Source of the DNA: Anniella stebbinsi
Lineage: Eukaryota > Chordata > Lepidosauria > Squamata > Anniellidae
NCBI GenBank assembly: GCA_029215795.1
Contig: JARDYH010000005.1
Location: 41,670,001-41,734,000 of the forward strand
Direction of reading: 5' to 3'
DNA: 64,000 nt
This document shows positions 42,647 through 54,439 of the stretch, one piece after another (within the stretch, counting starts at the first letter, position 1; each line of letters starts with the position of its first letter). The position numbers were made by a program, and so were the translations under genes. The notes below the pieces were generated by a model that was given only the letters and a program-made list of their open reading frames with translations, had not been told where the DNA came from and searched no databases.

Positions 42647-43085
42647 TTTATTTTTATTATTATTTATTTTTGTGTAAGTGTGTGCTTTGCTGACTTTTTT
42701 TGTGTTTGTAGCAGCAGGCTACACAGCCCAGCAACACACACTCACTCACAAGCGCACACACACACACACACACACAGAGAAAGAGAGAGAGAGAGAGAGA
42801 GGATAGAAATATTTTTTTATTATTTTTTTGGGTTTTTTTCAGAAAGCGAAAGTAGAACAAACAAACACACTCACTGCAAAGACAAACTGAACTCACAGAC
42901 AAACAAACGTGCTATCTAAGAAAGGAAAGGCAAGAGAGAAAGGAAAGCCAAGAGAGAGAACAAGAAAAGCTGAAGTAAAAGATCAGAAACTCCTCAAAAC
43001 CACCTCCAAATACAATCAAATCAATACAGTCTCTCCAACACAGCTCCAAAACACTCCCTAATCTCCTCCACGTTCAACCCACAAA
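42647..43085 (-). other. 5' leader of the giant-hAT transposase
   Basis: Sequence between the promoter and ATG, with CA (about 42757-42775) and GA (42778-42802) microsatellites, poly-T tracts and purine-rich stretches. No open upstream frame stands out. Boundaries assume initiation about 30 bp after the TATA box. Confidence 0.5.
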
Positions 43086-43110
43086 GAGCCAGAAGGGCAG
43101 GGCTGAGAGA

Positions 43111-43175
43111 ATATATACTGGTGCCCTCCTCCAGCATTGCGATTGGAGGCTGAAGAAAGTCTTCACAGGATTGGG
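43111..43175 (-). promoter_or_regulatory. Promoter of the giant-hAT transposase: TATA and CCAAT boxes
   Basis: On the minus strand TATATAT lies at 43117-43111. CCAATC lies 24-35 bp upstream of it (43146-43141) and a second CCCAAT at 43175-43170. The order and spacing resemble a simple RNA polymerase II promoter, placed between the right arm and the transposase ATG. Confidence 0.6.
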
Positions 43176-43252
43176 TGATTCAGTCATGTATTCTAAAGCA
43201 CAATTGGTGGATCAAGCTGTCAAACACACACACACAAACACAGCCTCCCCCT

Positions 43253-44387
43253 CCCTTTCCTGAAGGTTTAAAATAATAAAGTTTAACCTTTGTTTTCCCA
43301 CTAAAGCATTGCACCAAAGTTTGTTAAATTTCCAGCGTTTGAGCGGGCATAGGTCCTGTGCCATGTGAGCGAGTTAGAGGTTTGTAGCTCTTAAAACCAA
43401 CCCATAAATCCCATGTGAAATGCCATGCATAAACCTTTGTTTTCCCACTAAAGCATTGCACCAAAGTTTGTTAAATTTCCAGCGTTTGAGCGGGCATAGG
43501 TCCTGTGCCATGTGAGCGAGTTAGAGGTTTGTAGCTCTTAAAACCAACCCATAAATCCCATGTGAAATGCCATGAATAAACGTTCGTTTCCCACTAAAAT
43601 GTTGCACCTAGCTTCCGGAAATTTCACACACATTTGAAGTGAAGTGTTCCCTGCAATGTGCCAAAGTTTCCCGTTTGTATCTTTGAAAATAAAAAAATGG
43701 GAGGCAAAACTGTATTTTACCCCACTGCTACCCAATTTTCAACAATTCATTGCCAACACATGCCTGGAGCTAGCTGTCTGAAATTTTACACACATATCAA
43801 GGGAAGTGTTCCCTGTAATGTGCCGAAGTGTCCTGTTTGTATCTTTAAAAATAAAAACATGGGAGGCATAACTGCATTTACCCCACTACTACCCATTTTT
43901 CAAAAATTCATTGCCACACCAGGCAAGCACCCACGGTTCTGGGATTTCACACACGTGGGTCCCAAGGTTCCACCTACAATGTGGCAAAGTTTCATATGTG
44001 TAACTTTAAAAATGACCGAGTTATAGGCATTCCATGTTATTTATTAAAAAATTAATTGCCACAAACTGCATGCACCAATCTTTCTGAAATTTCTCACAGA
44101 TACCTATCCCTAACCAGTGTACAATGTGCCCAAGTTTCATCCTTCTGTCGTTAAAAATGAAAAAGTTATAGGCGTTTTTGTAAAACAACAATACTTTGCT
44201 ATGGGAAAACGCATTTAAAATGGCGTCCGATCCGCTGATCCGATCCGATCCGGATCGGACCTCGCCGGATCGGATCGGATCGGATCGGATGGTGTATCGG
44301 ATCGGATCGGATCGGATCGGATTTTCCGATTTTTGGGGCGGATCGGATTCGGATCGTGGATCGGATCCGATCCGATGCACACCCCTA
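43253..44387 (-). repeat. Right long terminal inverted repeat (about 1.13 kb)
   Basis: Reverse complement of 31747-33009, with two instead of three copies of the 147-bp unit and a differently arranged GGATC array (44220-44375). Apart from copy number I see only a few substitutions by eye: corresponding 122-codon frames of the two arms differ at two residues. Confidence 0.93.
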
Positions 44388-44395
44388 CTATCCTC
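44388..44395. repeat. 8-bp target-site duplication, right (CTATCCTC)
   Basis: Identical to 31739-31746. Confidence 0.95.
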
Positions 44396-44459
44396 CATTG
44401 TTTGTCCACAGCACGTCCTATTCAGAGGTCTATTTTTTTTAAAAGCATGATATCCTTCT

Positions 44460-45600
44460 AAGTCAGCTGGTTGATTTGAGTCTAGGAGTCATGGTATCAC
44501 AGTGGCTCCTGTCCTTAGTGAAGGGGCGTGATTGGAGACCTCTGTTCCAGACCTCTGCTCTGGTGTTTAGCATGCAGGGTGCCTCAGGGTCCCATCTTTT
44601 CTGCAATGCAATTTAACATCTACATGAAACTGTTGTGGGGCATCTGTGATGCAGTGTTACCTTTGACACTCAGTTCTACCTCTCTTTTCCACCTACAAAT
44701 CCCCAGGAAGGCTGTGGAATTCTTGAACCAGTGTCTGGAGGCAATGCCTGGGAACAAACTGAAGTGTCATCCAGACAAGATGGAGGCCCGGTGGGTAGGG
44801 AAGGCAGATGATCTGGATAGAGGGTTGCAACTAATTCTGGATTGAGTACCACTCTCTTTGAAGGACTAAGTGCACAGCTTGGGAATTCTCCTGGACTTGA
44901 CACTGTGGAATTAGAGGTGGTGGTTAAGGGTGCATTTTACCAGATTATGCTCATATACCACTGCACCCTTTATCTAGGGAAAGCAGGCCTTGTTTTAGGT
45001 ATGCAAGCACTAGTTACTAGACTAGTCCCATACTAGACTATTGGGACTGCGTTTGAAGATGAGTCATAAACTTCAAGTGGTACAGCATTCAGCTGCTCAG
45101 CTGCTTGTTGCGGCTAGACAGTCTGAACATATTACACTATTACTGTACCAGTTGCACTAGTTGCCAGGGCATTTTATGGGCCCAACTCAAAGTGACCTTT
45201 AAGACCAACAGTTTAGGGCCAGATTTTTTTTTTGAAGGACTGACTTCACACACATGAATCAACCTATGTCTTCAACATCAGCTTTGGAAGCCTTGTTCAG
45301 TGGCCTGCAGTAGAGACCAAGGCCTTTTCTTTTCAGTAGTGGCCCCAAGGCACATGTGCACCCATCCAAGGCAGATGTGATTGAAGGCTGGCACAAATAG
45401 GGTCACATAGGCATTGATGACCAATCTGTTCCAAGTGGGTTTTAATAAAATTGTTAAGGTTACTGCTCATTTTAGACTACTGGTTTTAGAAAGCTGGTTA
45501 TTTTTATACTGGACTGCATGCTGTTTTAAAGGGTTGATTTATTTGTAGTTACTGCTAGGCAGTCTTTTGATACTTCATTGACTGTAAATTGTATTTTATA
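44460..45600 (+). mobile_element. Decayed L2-clade LINE ORF2 and 3' region
   Basis: Fragments in several frames on the plus strand recall the L2 reverse transcriptase C-terminal half: an LVTRLVPY-like stretch, then AARLLAVARQSEHI- and LHWLPI-like remnants (about 45080-45200). Many stops and shifts show an old copy. The assignment is by eye. Confidence 0.5.
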
Positions 45601-45609
45601 TATTATAAT

Positions 45610-46695
45610 ATAATATCCCCCTTTTGAGCGGGGTGCTTGAGCAGGTGGCGGCATTTAACTTCAGGCACATTTGAATGAAACTGACTACCTAGAATAATTT
45701 TAATCTGGGTTCAGGCCTGGGTTTGATACTGAGGCAGCCCTGGACACCTTGATGGATGCCCTCCATAAGGAGAGAGACTAGGGGAGTGTGGCCCTGTTTA
45801 TTCTTCTTGACCTCTCAGCAATGTTTGATACCATTGACCATGGTACCTTGTTGGATCAGCTCTGCAGGTGGGGTGTAGGGGGAAGAGCAGTTCTACTCTT
45901 ACCTGCAGGGTCAGTTTCCAAAAGAAGCATTGAGGGATTTTTGCTTCACTCCATGGCACTTGTGCTGTGGGTTTCCACATGGTTCCATCTTGTACCCCCA
46001 TACTTTTTAGCATCTACATAAAGCTGTTCCATACAGAGGAGGTCATCAGAGGGTTTGAGTGAAGTATTACTATATGCCGATAACACCTGTTTCTCTCTGT
46101 CATCTGAGTCAGGTATGTCTGTTCAGGTGCTAGATTGTCACCTGGACTGAATGGGCTGGATAAAGGCCAAGAAACTTCAGGTGACCACATACAAAACAGA
46201 GGAACTGTGGGTAGGTGGTTCCCAGGTCCAGGAAATTGGTATTCAATCTGTTCTAGATAGAGTTGCAAGTATGTAGTCTGGAATACTCTTGAATGCAGCA
46301 TTGCAACTGCAAGGCAAAGTGGCCTTGGTATCATGAGGCCCTGTTATATTCACACACCCCCACCACCACCACAGATACCAAAAGAGGATAGGTTGGTGGA
46401 AACATGAGGCAGGGCCTTTTCTGTGGCAGTGCCTCACTTATGAGATTCCCACCCAAAGGAGGCGAGAATCGCCACCATTCCTGATGGCATTTTGGTTGAC
46501 AGTGAAAACATTCTTACTACATTTGGCTTTTAATGGGTTTTTAACTATACGATTGAAGGGTTTAATTCTGTTTCTTTAGATTTTAAGGTTTCAGATTTAT
46601 TTATTTTTATTATTTGGTGTTGTTCTGTTTCAATCTAGAAACTACTTTGGGGCCAAAAGGCAATATAAAAATACTTGTATAAATAAAAAATAAAT
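45610..46695 (+). mobile_element. Decayed L2-clade LINE, second fragment
   Basis: The frame at 45788-46021 contains LLDLSAMFDTIDHGTLLDQL, the L2-clade reverse transcriptase motif with catalytic Asp. Later degraded sequence ends with the typical 3' tail GGCAATATAAAAATACTTGT followed by AATAAATAA at about 46690. Frameshifted and truncated. Confidence 0.75.
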
Positions 46696-46699
46696 AACT

Positions 46700-47557
46700 T
46701 TGAACTAACAGTGATAGAGGAAACATGAGGAAGCAAAGCACCAGAGCAATACTCTGACGAAAGCAATTATTCCTTCTGCTCTCCTACCTTGACACTTTCT
46801 CTTGTCGTCCATGGGGGAATGAGCTCTGTGTTCCTTTGTTTGTTTACTGTGGGAAAGCACTGGCCATGAATCAATCCAATTTCTTGATCTCCTGGGAAGC
46901 ACAGGATGCCTTTGTCTCTATGTGCAATCTAGCTTCATGAGTGCAATCTAGGCCTTTATGCCTGCAAACCAGCGTAATTATAGACGTTTTGTATATCATG
47001 TTCAAATGGAACATTGTTTATGATCCCAAGAGAGAGAGAAATAAAGAACAGAACCCTTTGTGCTGGAATAGCTCATCTTGCACCCCACCTCAATTGAATT
47101 AACTAACAACGAACAGGTGATATTTCCTTATGATCACTCTACAGCCAAACCAAAATACTTCAGAAGAATTTATCTAAGAACATTTCTGAGATCTTTCTTT
47201 TCTCACTCTCCATCCCTAGTAAAAGAAGACCATTCTAGAGAATTTCCTCTGAATTTTGTATTATGTTTTAGAGGGAGGGGTCAGCGAAATAGTCCCCTGC
47301 CATTCCCCGTTCACAAAGAAGGTGAAGTATTTTGAAAGGCTGTTTGCATACAGCTTTGGAACAGCCTGAAATGAAATGGTAAAACACGAATGCATCTCAC
47401 TCTATTTTGATGAAATGTAGTGCTTTCCTTAACTGAATACTACAGCCAGGTCCATGTTTATAGTTTGTGTGTTTGTTTGTTCATCATTTAAAATTTAAAC
47501 CCTGCTGCTTAGTGTCAACTGCTGCTTTACCAAACAATGAAAATGCAAGGCACAGGT

Positions 47558-47588
<31 letters not shown>

Positions 47589-47640
47589 CAAGATACATGA
47601 AATATCTAAAATGGCAATAAAACTATTGCTGCACCTGCTA
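46700..47640. other. No gene recognised; (ATA)n at 47559-47588
   Basis: Short frames only; an ATA/AAT trinucleotide run lies near the end. Confidence 0.5.
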
Positions 47641-47648
47641 TTCAACTC

Positions 47649-48095
47649 TAGGGATGAAAGGATTTTGCAAAGTCCATTCTGTCTGCATTTCTTGGATTGC
47701 CAACTGCCTTTGTTCCATCATCCGCTCATTGACAAAATTGGGTTTTTTTCCAATTTCCCAATTTTTTTGCACTTGCAAAAAATCCACAAATCCCCCCAAA
47801 ATGCACATCCATGCTTTAGCCTAACGGGAAAAATGCACATTCATATTTGCACAAATTCACCCTTGTACAAATTCACACATGCACATTTTCAGCCATTTTT
47901 TACATACTTTTCTATAACTGAATTTGCATAATATTCCTGAAAGTAAAACAACAACAACAACGACAACAACAACTTGATCAGCAAGTCTGTGGAATCCGTG
48001 TAATTCAGAAAATGCCGGTCTGTTGTGAAGTTTGCGAGTCAGATTCATAGAAATCCAAACTCGTTTGATTCATTGAAGATTTCTCTGACATCCCT
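47649..48095. mobile_element. Possible non-autonomous hAT-like element (TAGGGATG termini)
   Basis: TAGGGATGAAAGGATTTTGC at the left and GACATCCCTA at the right are short inverted termini. The body has repeated TGCACATTCATATTTGCACA-like motifs and an (ACA)n run at 47946-47972. No duplication confirmed. Confidence 0.45.
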
Positions 48096-49150
48096 ACCCA
48101 ACCGAAAAGGATTTGTGCTGGGGAGATTTTGCAACCAGATTTTGGGGTAGGGACACAGCTCATGGGGAAGCAACGATCAGGTGCATCTTCCATCGCAACA
48201 CTGGCTGGAGGTGAAACCTATATGTGCTTTTTAACCTGCTCTTTCCCTGGACAGCCCTGGCTTGTTTGCCACTCTCTCACCATTCTACCCACTCTAGTGT
48301 TACAGTGTAGATTTAGCTGGTTGCTTCAGGGCAGAGAAGGAATCTTTTCCTGTTCTCAGACTGGCTGTTGGGGGCAGATTTGTTTTGCTTTGTTTTGCCT
48401 TCTCTACACTGTTCACCTGCTGGGGAGTGAGAAACGGTGACTGCTAGTGTCTGAATCTTTTAGGCGAGTGATTTGGTTACAGTGGCAGGGCTGTAAGGGA
48501 AAAGTAACATGGACAGGTACATACATCAGTGAGCTGTCAGGAAAACACCTTTAAGCTGATATGGCATTCCCCAGGCTTGCCATTCAGGGCCGTGAGATCC
48601 AGGGGGATGATAAAGGACCCCTTTGGGAACCACCAGTCTCTCACACCTAGAGTTGTAGGGTCTGTGTGGTGTGTGTGTGTGGACGAGGCGTGACTCAGGA
48701 AGAATTCCTTCAATACCTGAAGAGGTGTGCCCAGTGTCTTCAACTCTATCTTCAACACAGGGCCAGGTACAGCTAACCGCAATTGCCTTGGTAGCATCCT
48801 ACACAGTGTTATGTTTGTTGCAGGTCCTGTTACATTAGCATAAAGAAATGTAGGGTCGTAGTTAACCCAGTGATATGTGTCTCATCTTGTTATTCTTGGT
48901 CTGGTCATAATATATATAGATGGAGAGGGAGAGGGAGAGTCGGTGGAATTATATAGAAGATAATTTGCCAGGATGGCAGGCTGTGACTGTTTTCAAGGTA
49001 CTGAAATGGTGAGCGATTAGTAATACTGTGGCTAAAGGGATATTCTGGCCACTGCAGCGCATGCATTGGTAACCTCACATTTAGGTTGCTGGAATGCACA
49101 TTTTACGTGGGGCTACCCTTGTTCTTGGTCCAGAATAAATAAATAAAAGA
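48096..49150. other. No gene recognised
   Basis: Only short frames, plus a brief GA-rich run near 48921-48938. Confidence 0.5.
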
Positions 49151-49159
49151 CTTGAGTTA

Positions 49160-49335
49160 TAAATCAAGTTTGACTTGTGCCATCAATTCATAGCCAAGTC
49201 ACTATCACTTAGCCTCTGAGCTCCTGTAATGTGGGGATAATAATTTTGACTTACTTTAAAGGTTGCCGTAAGGATTATTGAGGCTAAGGAAGTAAAACCC
49301 TTTAAAGCACTCTATAAATGCTAAGCATTGCAATG
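49160..49335 (+). mobile_element. MIR-type SINE
   Basis: CACTTAGCCTCTGAGCTCCT, AATGTGGGGATAATAATTTT, a degraded GTTGCCGTAAGGATTATTGA and AGCACTCTATAAATGCTAAG follow the MIR consensus order. An old copy. Confidence 0.8.
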
Positions 49336-49568
49336 AAGCGATGCAGTCCATTGAAAAGGAATTTGGCAAGCACAAGTCACTGAACAGTTGGCAGTTTGGT
49401 TGAAATGGTTACTGGGTCATGGTCCCAACAGGCTTACCAGTGAGCCTGTAGAGCACACGTCAGTTTTCACACCTCTAAGTTCCATATTACTATTAAATAA
49501 ATAGGCAGAGCTGAGAGTGAGCACATGGGAGCTCTGACAGTGAGCACAGGAACTGGTGTGGCAACAGC

Positions 49569-49614
<46 letters not shown>
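49569..49614. repeat. (TTTC)n microsatellite
   Basis: About 11 uninterrupted CTTT units. Confidence 0.95.
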
Positions 49615-50029
49615 ATACCTGTTGCAGTTCCAGGCTCATGGGGAATGCAGAGACTCTGACATTTTGGACACAAGGAAAAAGCTACAGTTTTGCATGCACC
49701 GCACCAATCAGTTTGCATTGAAAGGGATTGCAGTTGCAAACAGACCGTTCAGCATGACACTCAACCCAATGGCATTGATGGACAGCAGTTCCGGGGCCAC
49801 TTCATCATGCCATGCACAATTAACTTATAGAAGTCATTGCTGTAAGTTGTTGTTTTGATTCGTCCTCTTCACACCTTGCAGTTGTTCAGGTCTAGGCCTC
49901 CTGCTTGCAGACGTTTGTGCCATATGTATGAAGGGTGGGGTGGGGAAGACTGCCTCACGTGTTTGAAGTGGGGGGTACGTAGTGTAGAGGGGGGTGAATC
50001 AGCAAAATGTGAGCTTGCCAAAGTTCTCC
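49615..50029. other. No gene recognised
   Basis: Short frames only; nothing identifiable. Confidence 0.45.
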
Positions 50030-50420
50030 GAATTTCATCTTGAAGCTCATTTGGACTTGAGTTCATATCAGATTGCAAGTCCCCCCCTTTTTGCATGAAA
50101 ATCTGTGCCTATTTTTTTTGTGTTTTTCCTAATGCAAGCATCAATTGTACATATTTGAAATGTACACAGTCTTCTCCCATTGAATAAAGTTTGTTTGTGT
50201 GCATTTTTCAAAAGTATGAAATTTTCATTCACATTTTTCAAATGCATGCATGCTGTGGAGCACTTTTGGGTTTTTGGTCCGCAAATCACATTGCAAGCTT
50301 GGGAATTTACAAATTTTGCCCCACAGATTGCATCTGAGTCCATGTTCAGACTGGAAGGTGTGATCTGGGTAAATCTTGACCAAAACCAGACTGAAATGAG
50401 TTTCTCATGCATCCCTAAAG
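50030..50420. mobile_element. Possible MITE with TGCAT/AAATG-rich interior
   Basis: The interior has TTTTTCAAATGCATGCATGC, TGCATGAAAATCTGTGCC and similar motifs like those at 47780-47900 and 59590-59900. It ends CTCATGCATCCCTA. No clear left terminus was found. Confidence 0.35.
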
Positions 50421-50792
50421 TGACATGACCCTTTTCCCATTTACCTCACCTGCAGAGATAAGTAGGTTTTTGAACGACCAAGTAGGGCTAAATTGCTGTG
50501 TAGGGAGGTTGCAATGCCCTCCTAGCCTAAAAAATGTCACCGGTCTCAAAGAAACGTCTTTTAGCTTCCTCCAAAATTCCTCATATGTTTTGCCTCAGGA
50601 GGAATCTCAAAATTCACTTCAAACTTTACTGTAGCTGAAGAACCCAGGAAATGGAAGAGCCGTATCGAAATTGCTGCAGCAAACTTTGGCTTTTGGGCAG
50701 CATAGAAATGTAATAACTCAATAAACAAAATAAATGAATTAACTTGGGTTACTGAGGCCTGAATTTGCCATGATCAGGAAGAAAGCAGAGGT

Positions 50793-50795
<3 letters not shown>

Positions 50796-50828
<33 letters not shown>
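50796..50828. repeat. (GT)n microsatellite
   Basis: About 16 GT units. Confidence 0.95.
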
Positions 50829-50864
50829 TCTGTTCTAAAGAGAAAAATAAATTGTATGGATGAT

Positions 50865-51332
50865 GGCCCTTTCTACACCTAAGGATGTAGAGGGAGGGGG
50901 GAGGATCGTGGACTTACCTGCTTCCGTGATCCTCTCCCAGCGTCTAAATGGAAGTGTGATGTCCTGGAAACAAACAAGCTGGAGCCGGGAGAGCAATTGC
51001 TCTCCTCTGAAAAGTGAGTTAAAAGAAAAAAAAAAGCCTCAACCCTGCTCGCCCCCTAATGTCCCTGGACTCCCCTGGACTGGCTCCGTCTCTCTTGCTG
51101 ACTCCCGCTACTAGTGCAGAGGAGGGAAGAAGCTGGGACGGGCTCCCACACCACTCGCAGTCCTCAGGATCGTCCCGGGACCACGGGCAAAATCAGGATA
51201 ACTGGGCAACCAGTTATCCCACGAAAATGGAGGGGTCGTCCCTGCCTGCTCCCAGGATCCTCTGTGCGTCATTTGGACACACAGGGATGACCCAGGGATG
51301 ACCCTGGGGAAAAGACAGGTGTAGACATGGCC
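50865..51332. mobile_element. Non-autonomous DNA element with GGCC...TCTACACCT termini
   Basis: The left end GGCCCTTTCTACACCT and right end AGGTGTAGACATGGCC are inverted copies with two mismatches. The interior is GC-rich with many GGGATGA/TCATCCC-type inverted pairs. It is non-coding. No unequivocal target duplication is visible, so the superfamily is open. A related right end lies at about 30386-30403. Confidence 0.7.
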
Positions 51333-52079
51333 AATGACTGCTGAATCCTCCCTTCTCCCCATGGCTTAGTTCCCTAAAGTAGTCTTTCGACGTAACTTTC
51401 CCCTCACCTTTTCCAAGCCCAGATTTTTGAGGATTCTAGGCAGGCTGCCCTTGGTGTTCCTCCCCTTGACCCAGGACTGACTGACTGCCTTTCATCAGCT
51501 GCTGCCAGTTTTACAAGCACTCTGTTGCTTTTTGCTGCATTCATGAAAAAGATCACTCCTTTTGCTTTTGTGTTCATTGTTCTTAAACCTAACAGTGGCA
51601 TATGTGAGGTGGGACTGAGCGTGAGTCAAAAGGACATGGAATTAGAGGGAGCGTGTGATACCAGGCATGTTGCACATGCTTTACAATGTAACGGGTTAAA
51701 ATAAACAAACAGATGGTGACATCAGAAATGGGTACTGACAGTGCTGAAGTGTGATTAGGAAACTATTTTTAGTTACTTGAATAAGTGTGGCTCCAAAAAA
51801 AGAAAGAAAGAAAGAGAAGTTCAAATCCAAGTTTATGTCATGTCTACAATGTAGGATTTTCTCTGTTCCATTTTATACAGCAATGGTTGATCCATTACAG
51901 TGAATCTGCTTTATATCACCTGCTCTTTCTATACACCCATCTCTATTAGGCCTTTTTTCTTTTCTTTTCTTTTTCTTTTGCTTGTATTTCTCCACTTTGC
52001 CTTAGAACATATGGGTAGTGCTGGCTATCCTCTTAGGTAACTTGGAACTATGATTGGGTCTAAATGTTATACTTTTCAT

Positions 52080-52345
52080 GTTGTTAGGCATTGGCATAGG
52101 TTAGCCACAAAGCTCACTTGGTGACCTTGGGTCTTAGAATCATAGAATAGTAGAGTTGGAAGGGGGCCTATAAGGCCATTGAGCCCAATCCCCTGCTCAA
52201 TGCAGGAATCCACCTTAAAGCATACCTGACAGATGACTGTCCAGCTGCTATTTACTAAATCGCAGTCTGACCCACCTAACAGGGTTGTTGGAAGTATAAA
52301 ATGGGGTGGGGGCAAAGCATGTATGACACTTTGTACTCCTTGCAG
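52080..52345 (+). mobile_element. tRNA-headed SINE interrupted by a CR1 3' fragment
   Basis: SINE sequence AGCTCACTTGGTGACCTTGG is interrupted at about 52137-52250 by a minus-strand CR1 tail (AATCATAGAATAGTAGAGTT, with AATGCAGGAATCCACCTTAA). It resumes with CCTAACAGGGTTGTTGGAAG and ends ACAGTGGGATATAAATGTAA. The nested order shows the CR1 insertion is younger. Confidence 0.75.
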
Positions 52346-52639
52346 GAACAGTGGGATATAAATGTAAGCTTGTCCTTGCCAAAAACTGCCACTAGTATAA
52401 CAACAAAAAGTGTGACGTGGCATTGAGAATTTTCATCACATCTAAAGAGATTTTTCAAAATCATACAAGAAGAAACAAAAACGAGGCAAATTGAAATGTG
52501 AACCTGGCAAGGAAAGTAGTTATTTTTTTGCCTGAATGCATTTCATAGAGTGATGAAATGATTTCCCTCTTTAAGCGGTGCAATTTTCAGTGCAATAATA
52601 GAACCCCACCAAGTTATTTGCCATATTCCCATCTTGTTT

Positions 52640-52790
52640 TGTCCCTCTTTAAAGGAAGGTTAGACTGAGAGATGGTGATGGACCCAAAATCATTTGGTGA
52701 GATTTATGGCTGGGGGGAAGGAACTCAGGTAAGTAACCCCACTTCCAGTCCAACACTGTAACTGCTACATCACATGGCCCCCAAGGAGAG
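52640..52790 (-). mobile_element. tRNA-headed SINE, decayed copy
   Basis: Minus-strand match: GTTAGACTGAGAGATGGTGA, TTTATGGCTGGGGGGAAGGA and CCAGTCCAACACTGTAACTG are inverted parts of the family seen at 54090 and 63335. Confidence 0.6.
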
Positions 52791-52883
52791 TTCAGTGCAG
52801 GTGTACAGTTAATGGCACAGAGGTACATCTTAAAATGCAGGTGCTCATCATGACCATCCCCATAGCCCCCAAGGAGAATCCCA

Positions 52884-53000
52884 AAATGTATTTTATTTAT
52901 TTGTGTTATTTATATACTGCTAAACATAATCCAGTCCCTAAACATCTAAATAATAAAATCACATTTAAAATACAATATTAGAAACACAACATTAAATTGA
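52884..53000 (-). mobile_element. LINE 3'-end fragment (L2-like)
   Basis: TTTTATTTATTTGTGTTATT then ATATACTGCTAAACATAATC resembles an inverted L2-type 3' end; short and diverged. Confidence 0.45.
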
Positions 53001-54089
53001 AGTTAACTCAGTGTTAATTTATATCTATATATGCCTCTCTGTATTGTATAATATGCATGTATCTGGGATAGCTCACAACAATATATTGCTACTGGCAACC
53101 CACCCCCTCCTGCCCCCAGCTACTGTGAGGATAACAGCTCAGCTCAGAGGGAACAGGAAAGTCTGAGGGGGTTGGCAGATAACTTAATCATCCCTGTTAA
53201 TCAAAAAGTCCTGGTGCTTTGCCCCTGTGAGCCCAGGCTCCATTACACCACTGTGGACACTGTGTGCCTTCGGTACAGGCCCCTGTCCCTCTTTTCCAGT
53301 GTCCCTGAGTTCCTGACATTCAGATAAATTACACTGTGTTGAAAAAACATATGGCAAGATTTACCTTTCTAGAACCCAATGTTGCTTCTAACACTTGTGT
53401 AGTCTAAAAGCCCAAGAAATTGGCAATCTGAACGGAGACCTGTCCTGCCTGAGAAATGAGCTTCTTAGACTCCACTCCTGTTCCTCAGACTCAGTTCTCT
53501 GGAATTCCATATTTATAAACATGTTTAGAATTGGGGCCTACAATAAAATGTTGCAGTGCTGAGTGCTCTTGTTCATGGCTGACTGGCTAGAATTCTACCA
53601 TTTTGCAGGATACTCCATTCCTCACCCTACCCAATTTGCTTTCTTGAACACTTAGCATTTATGCCCACTGGTCATGCTCAGTCCTCATTGAGCTCCCCTC
53701 CCCTCAGTCCTCATAGGCTATGTGTGTGTTTAATTCAGCATCTGAAAAATAATGAATTGTCCAGACTAAATTTGGTGACTGGGTGTTGGGAGAGTGGGGA
53801 TAAAGATGGCAAACACTCAGTGGAAAGGAAGGTACACTCTTCAAACTCCAACTCCAAGGTCTGATATTGTTTGTGATCCACTATTCCTACAAACTGCATG
53901 CTTAATAACATCTTGGTCTTCACCATGTTTGAGCCTAGCATGGAAGGTAAAAATTTAGTCCTGGAGTGGCTGATAGGACCAAACATTACTCCTATAACTG
54001 GCTTTCCAGATGAACCAGACTTGAGGATTTTGGTAAGGGTCACAGTTACGAAGAAAGAAATCTGCCTGGAAATTACTTAGTAATACAGC
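53001..54089. other. No gene recognised
   Basis: Frames of up to 102 codons lack family signatures. No mobile-element ends seen. Confidence 0.45.
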
Positions 54090-54300
54090 TAAGACTCTGT
54101 GTAGTATGGTGGTTAAGAGTGTTGGACTGGGACTTGGGAGATTCAGGTTCAGCTGGCCATGATGCTCACGAGGTAACTTTGCACCGGTCACTGACTCTCA
54201 GCCTAACTTTCCTCGCAGGGTTGTCATGGGGATCATGTAAACACCTTAGGTTCATTACAAGAGGAAAAGAGATGAGGTATAAATTTAATAAAAATAAAAG
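54090..54300 (+). mobile_element. tRNA-headed SINE
   Basis: A-box-like GTATGGTGGTTAAGAGTG and B-box-like CAGGTTCAGCTGG are followed by the body TCACTGACTCTCAGCCTAAC and CGCAGGGTTGTCATGG, with an A-rich tail near 54270-54305. The order matches the common squamate tRNA-derived SINE. Confidence 0.78.
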
Positions 54301-54439
54301 TAAAGTAAAGATGGGAGGACTACTCAGCAAAGTTGCACTGTCCCTTTTTTTAAAAGGAAAGCCAATACCTTTTCTTTACAAGATGTCCCATTTCTCTCAC
54401 AATGGCTGAAATGTGCATCTTATGCAGCAACCTGGTGCC

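Larger units (their letters stand above)
31747..44387 (-). mobile_element. Giant hAT transposon with long inverted arms, 12,641 bp
   Basis: The left end TAGGGATGTGCACTGACCCC and right end CCGATGCACACCCCTA are inverted copies, and perfect CTATCCTC duplications sit immediately outside both ends. The arms (31747-33009 and 43253-44387) are reverse complements for more than 1.1 kb with only scattered differences, except for array length. Inside on the minus strand are a promoter (43111-43175), an intact transposase (42646-40115), minisatellites (39540-36617), an exon-cassette array (36624-33340) and an AATAAA. A MITE (about 36062-36230) is nested. The intact transposase, matching duplications and near-identical arms point to recent insertion. 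Confidence 0.93.

Noticed and set aside
54090..54165. tRNA gene
   Set aside because: The A-box and B-box-like motifs belong to a tRNA-derived SINE head; no cloverleaf with a clear anticodon arm was found.
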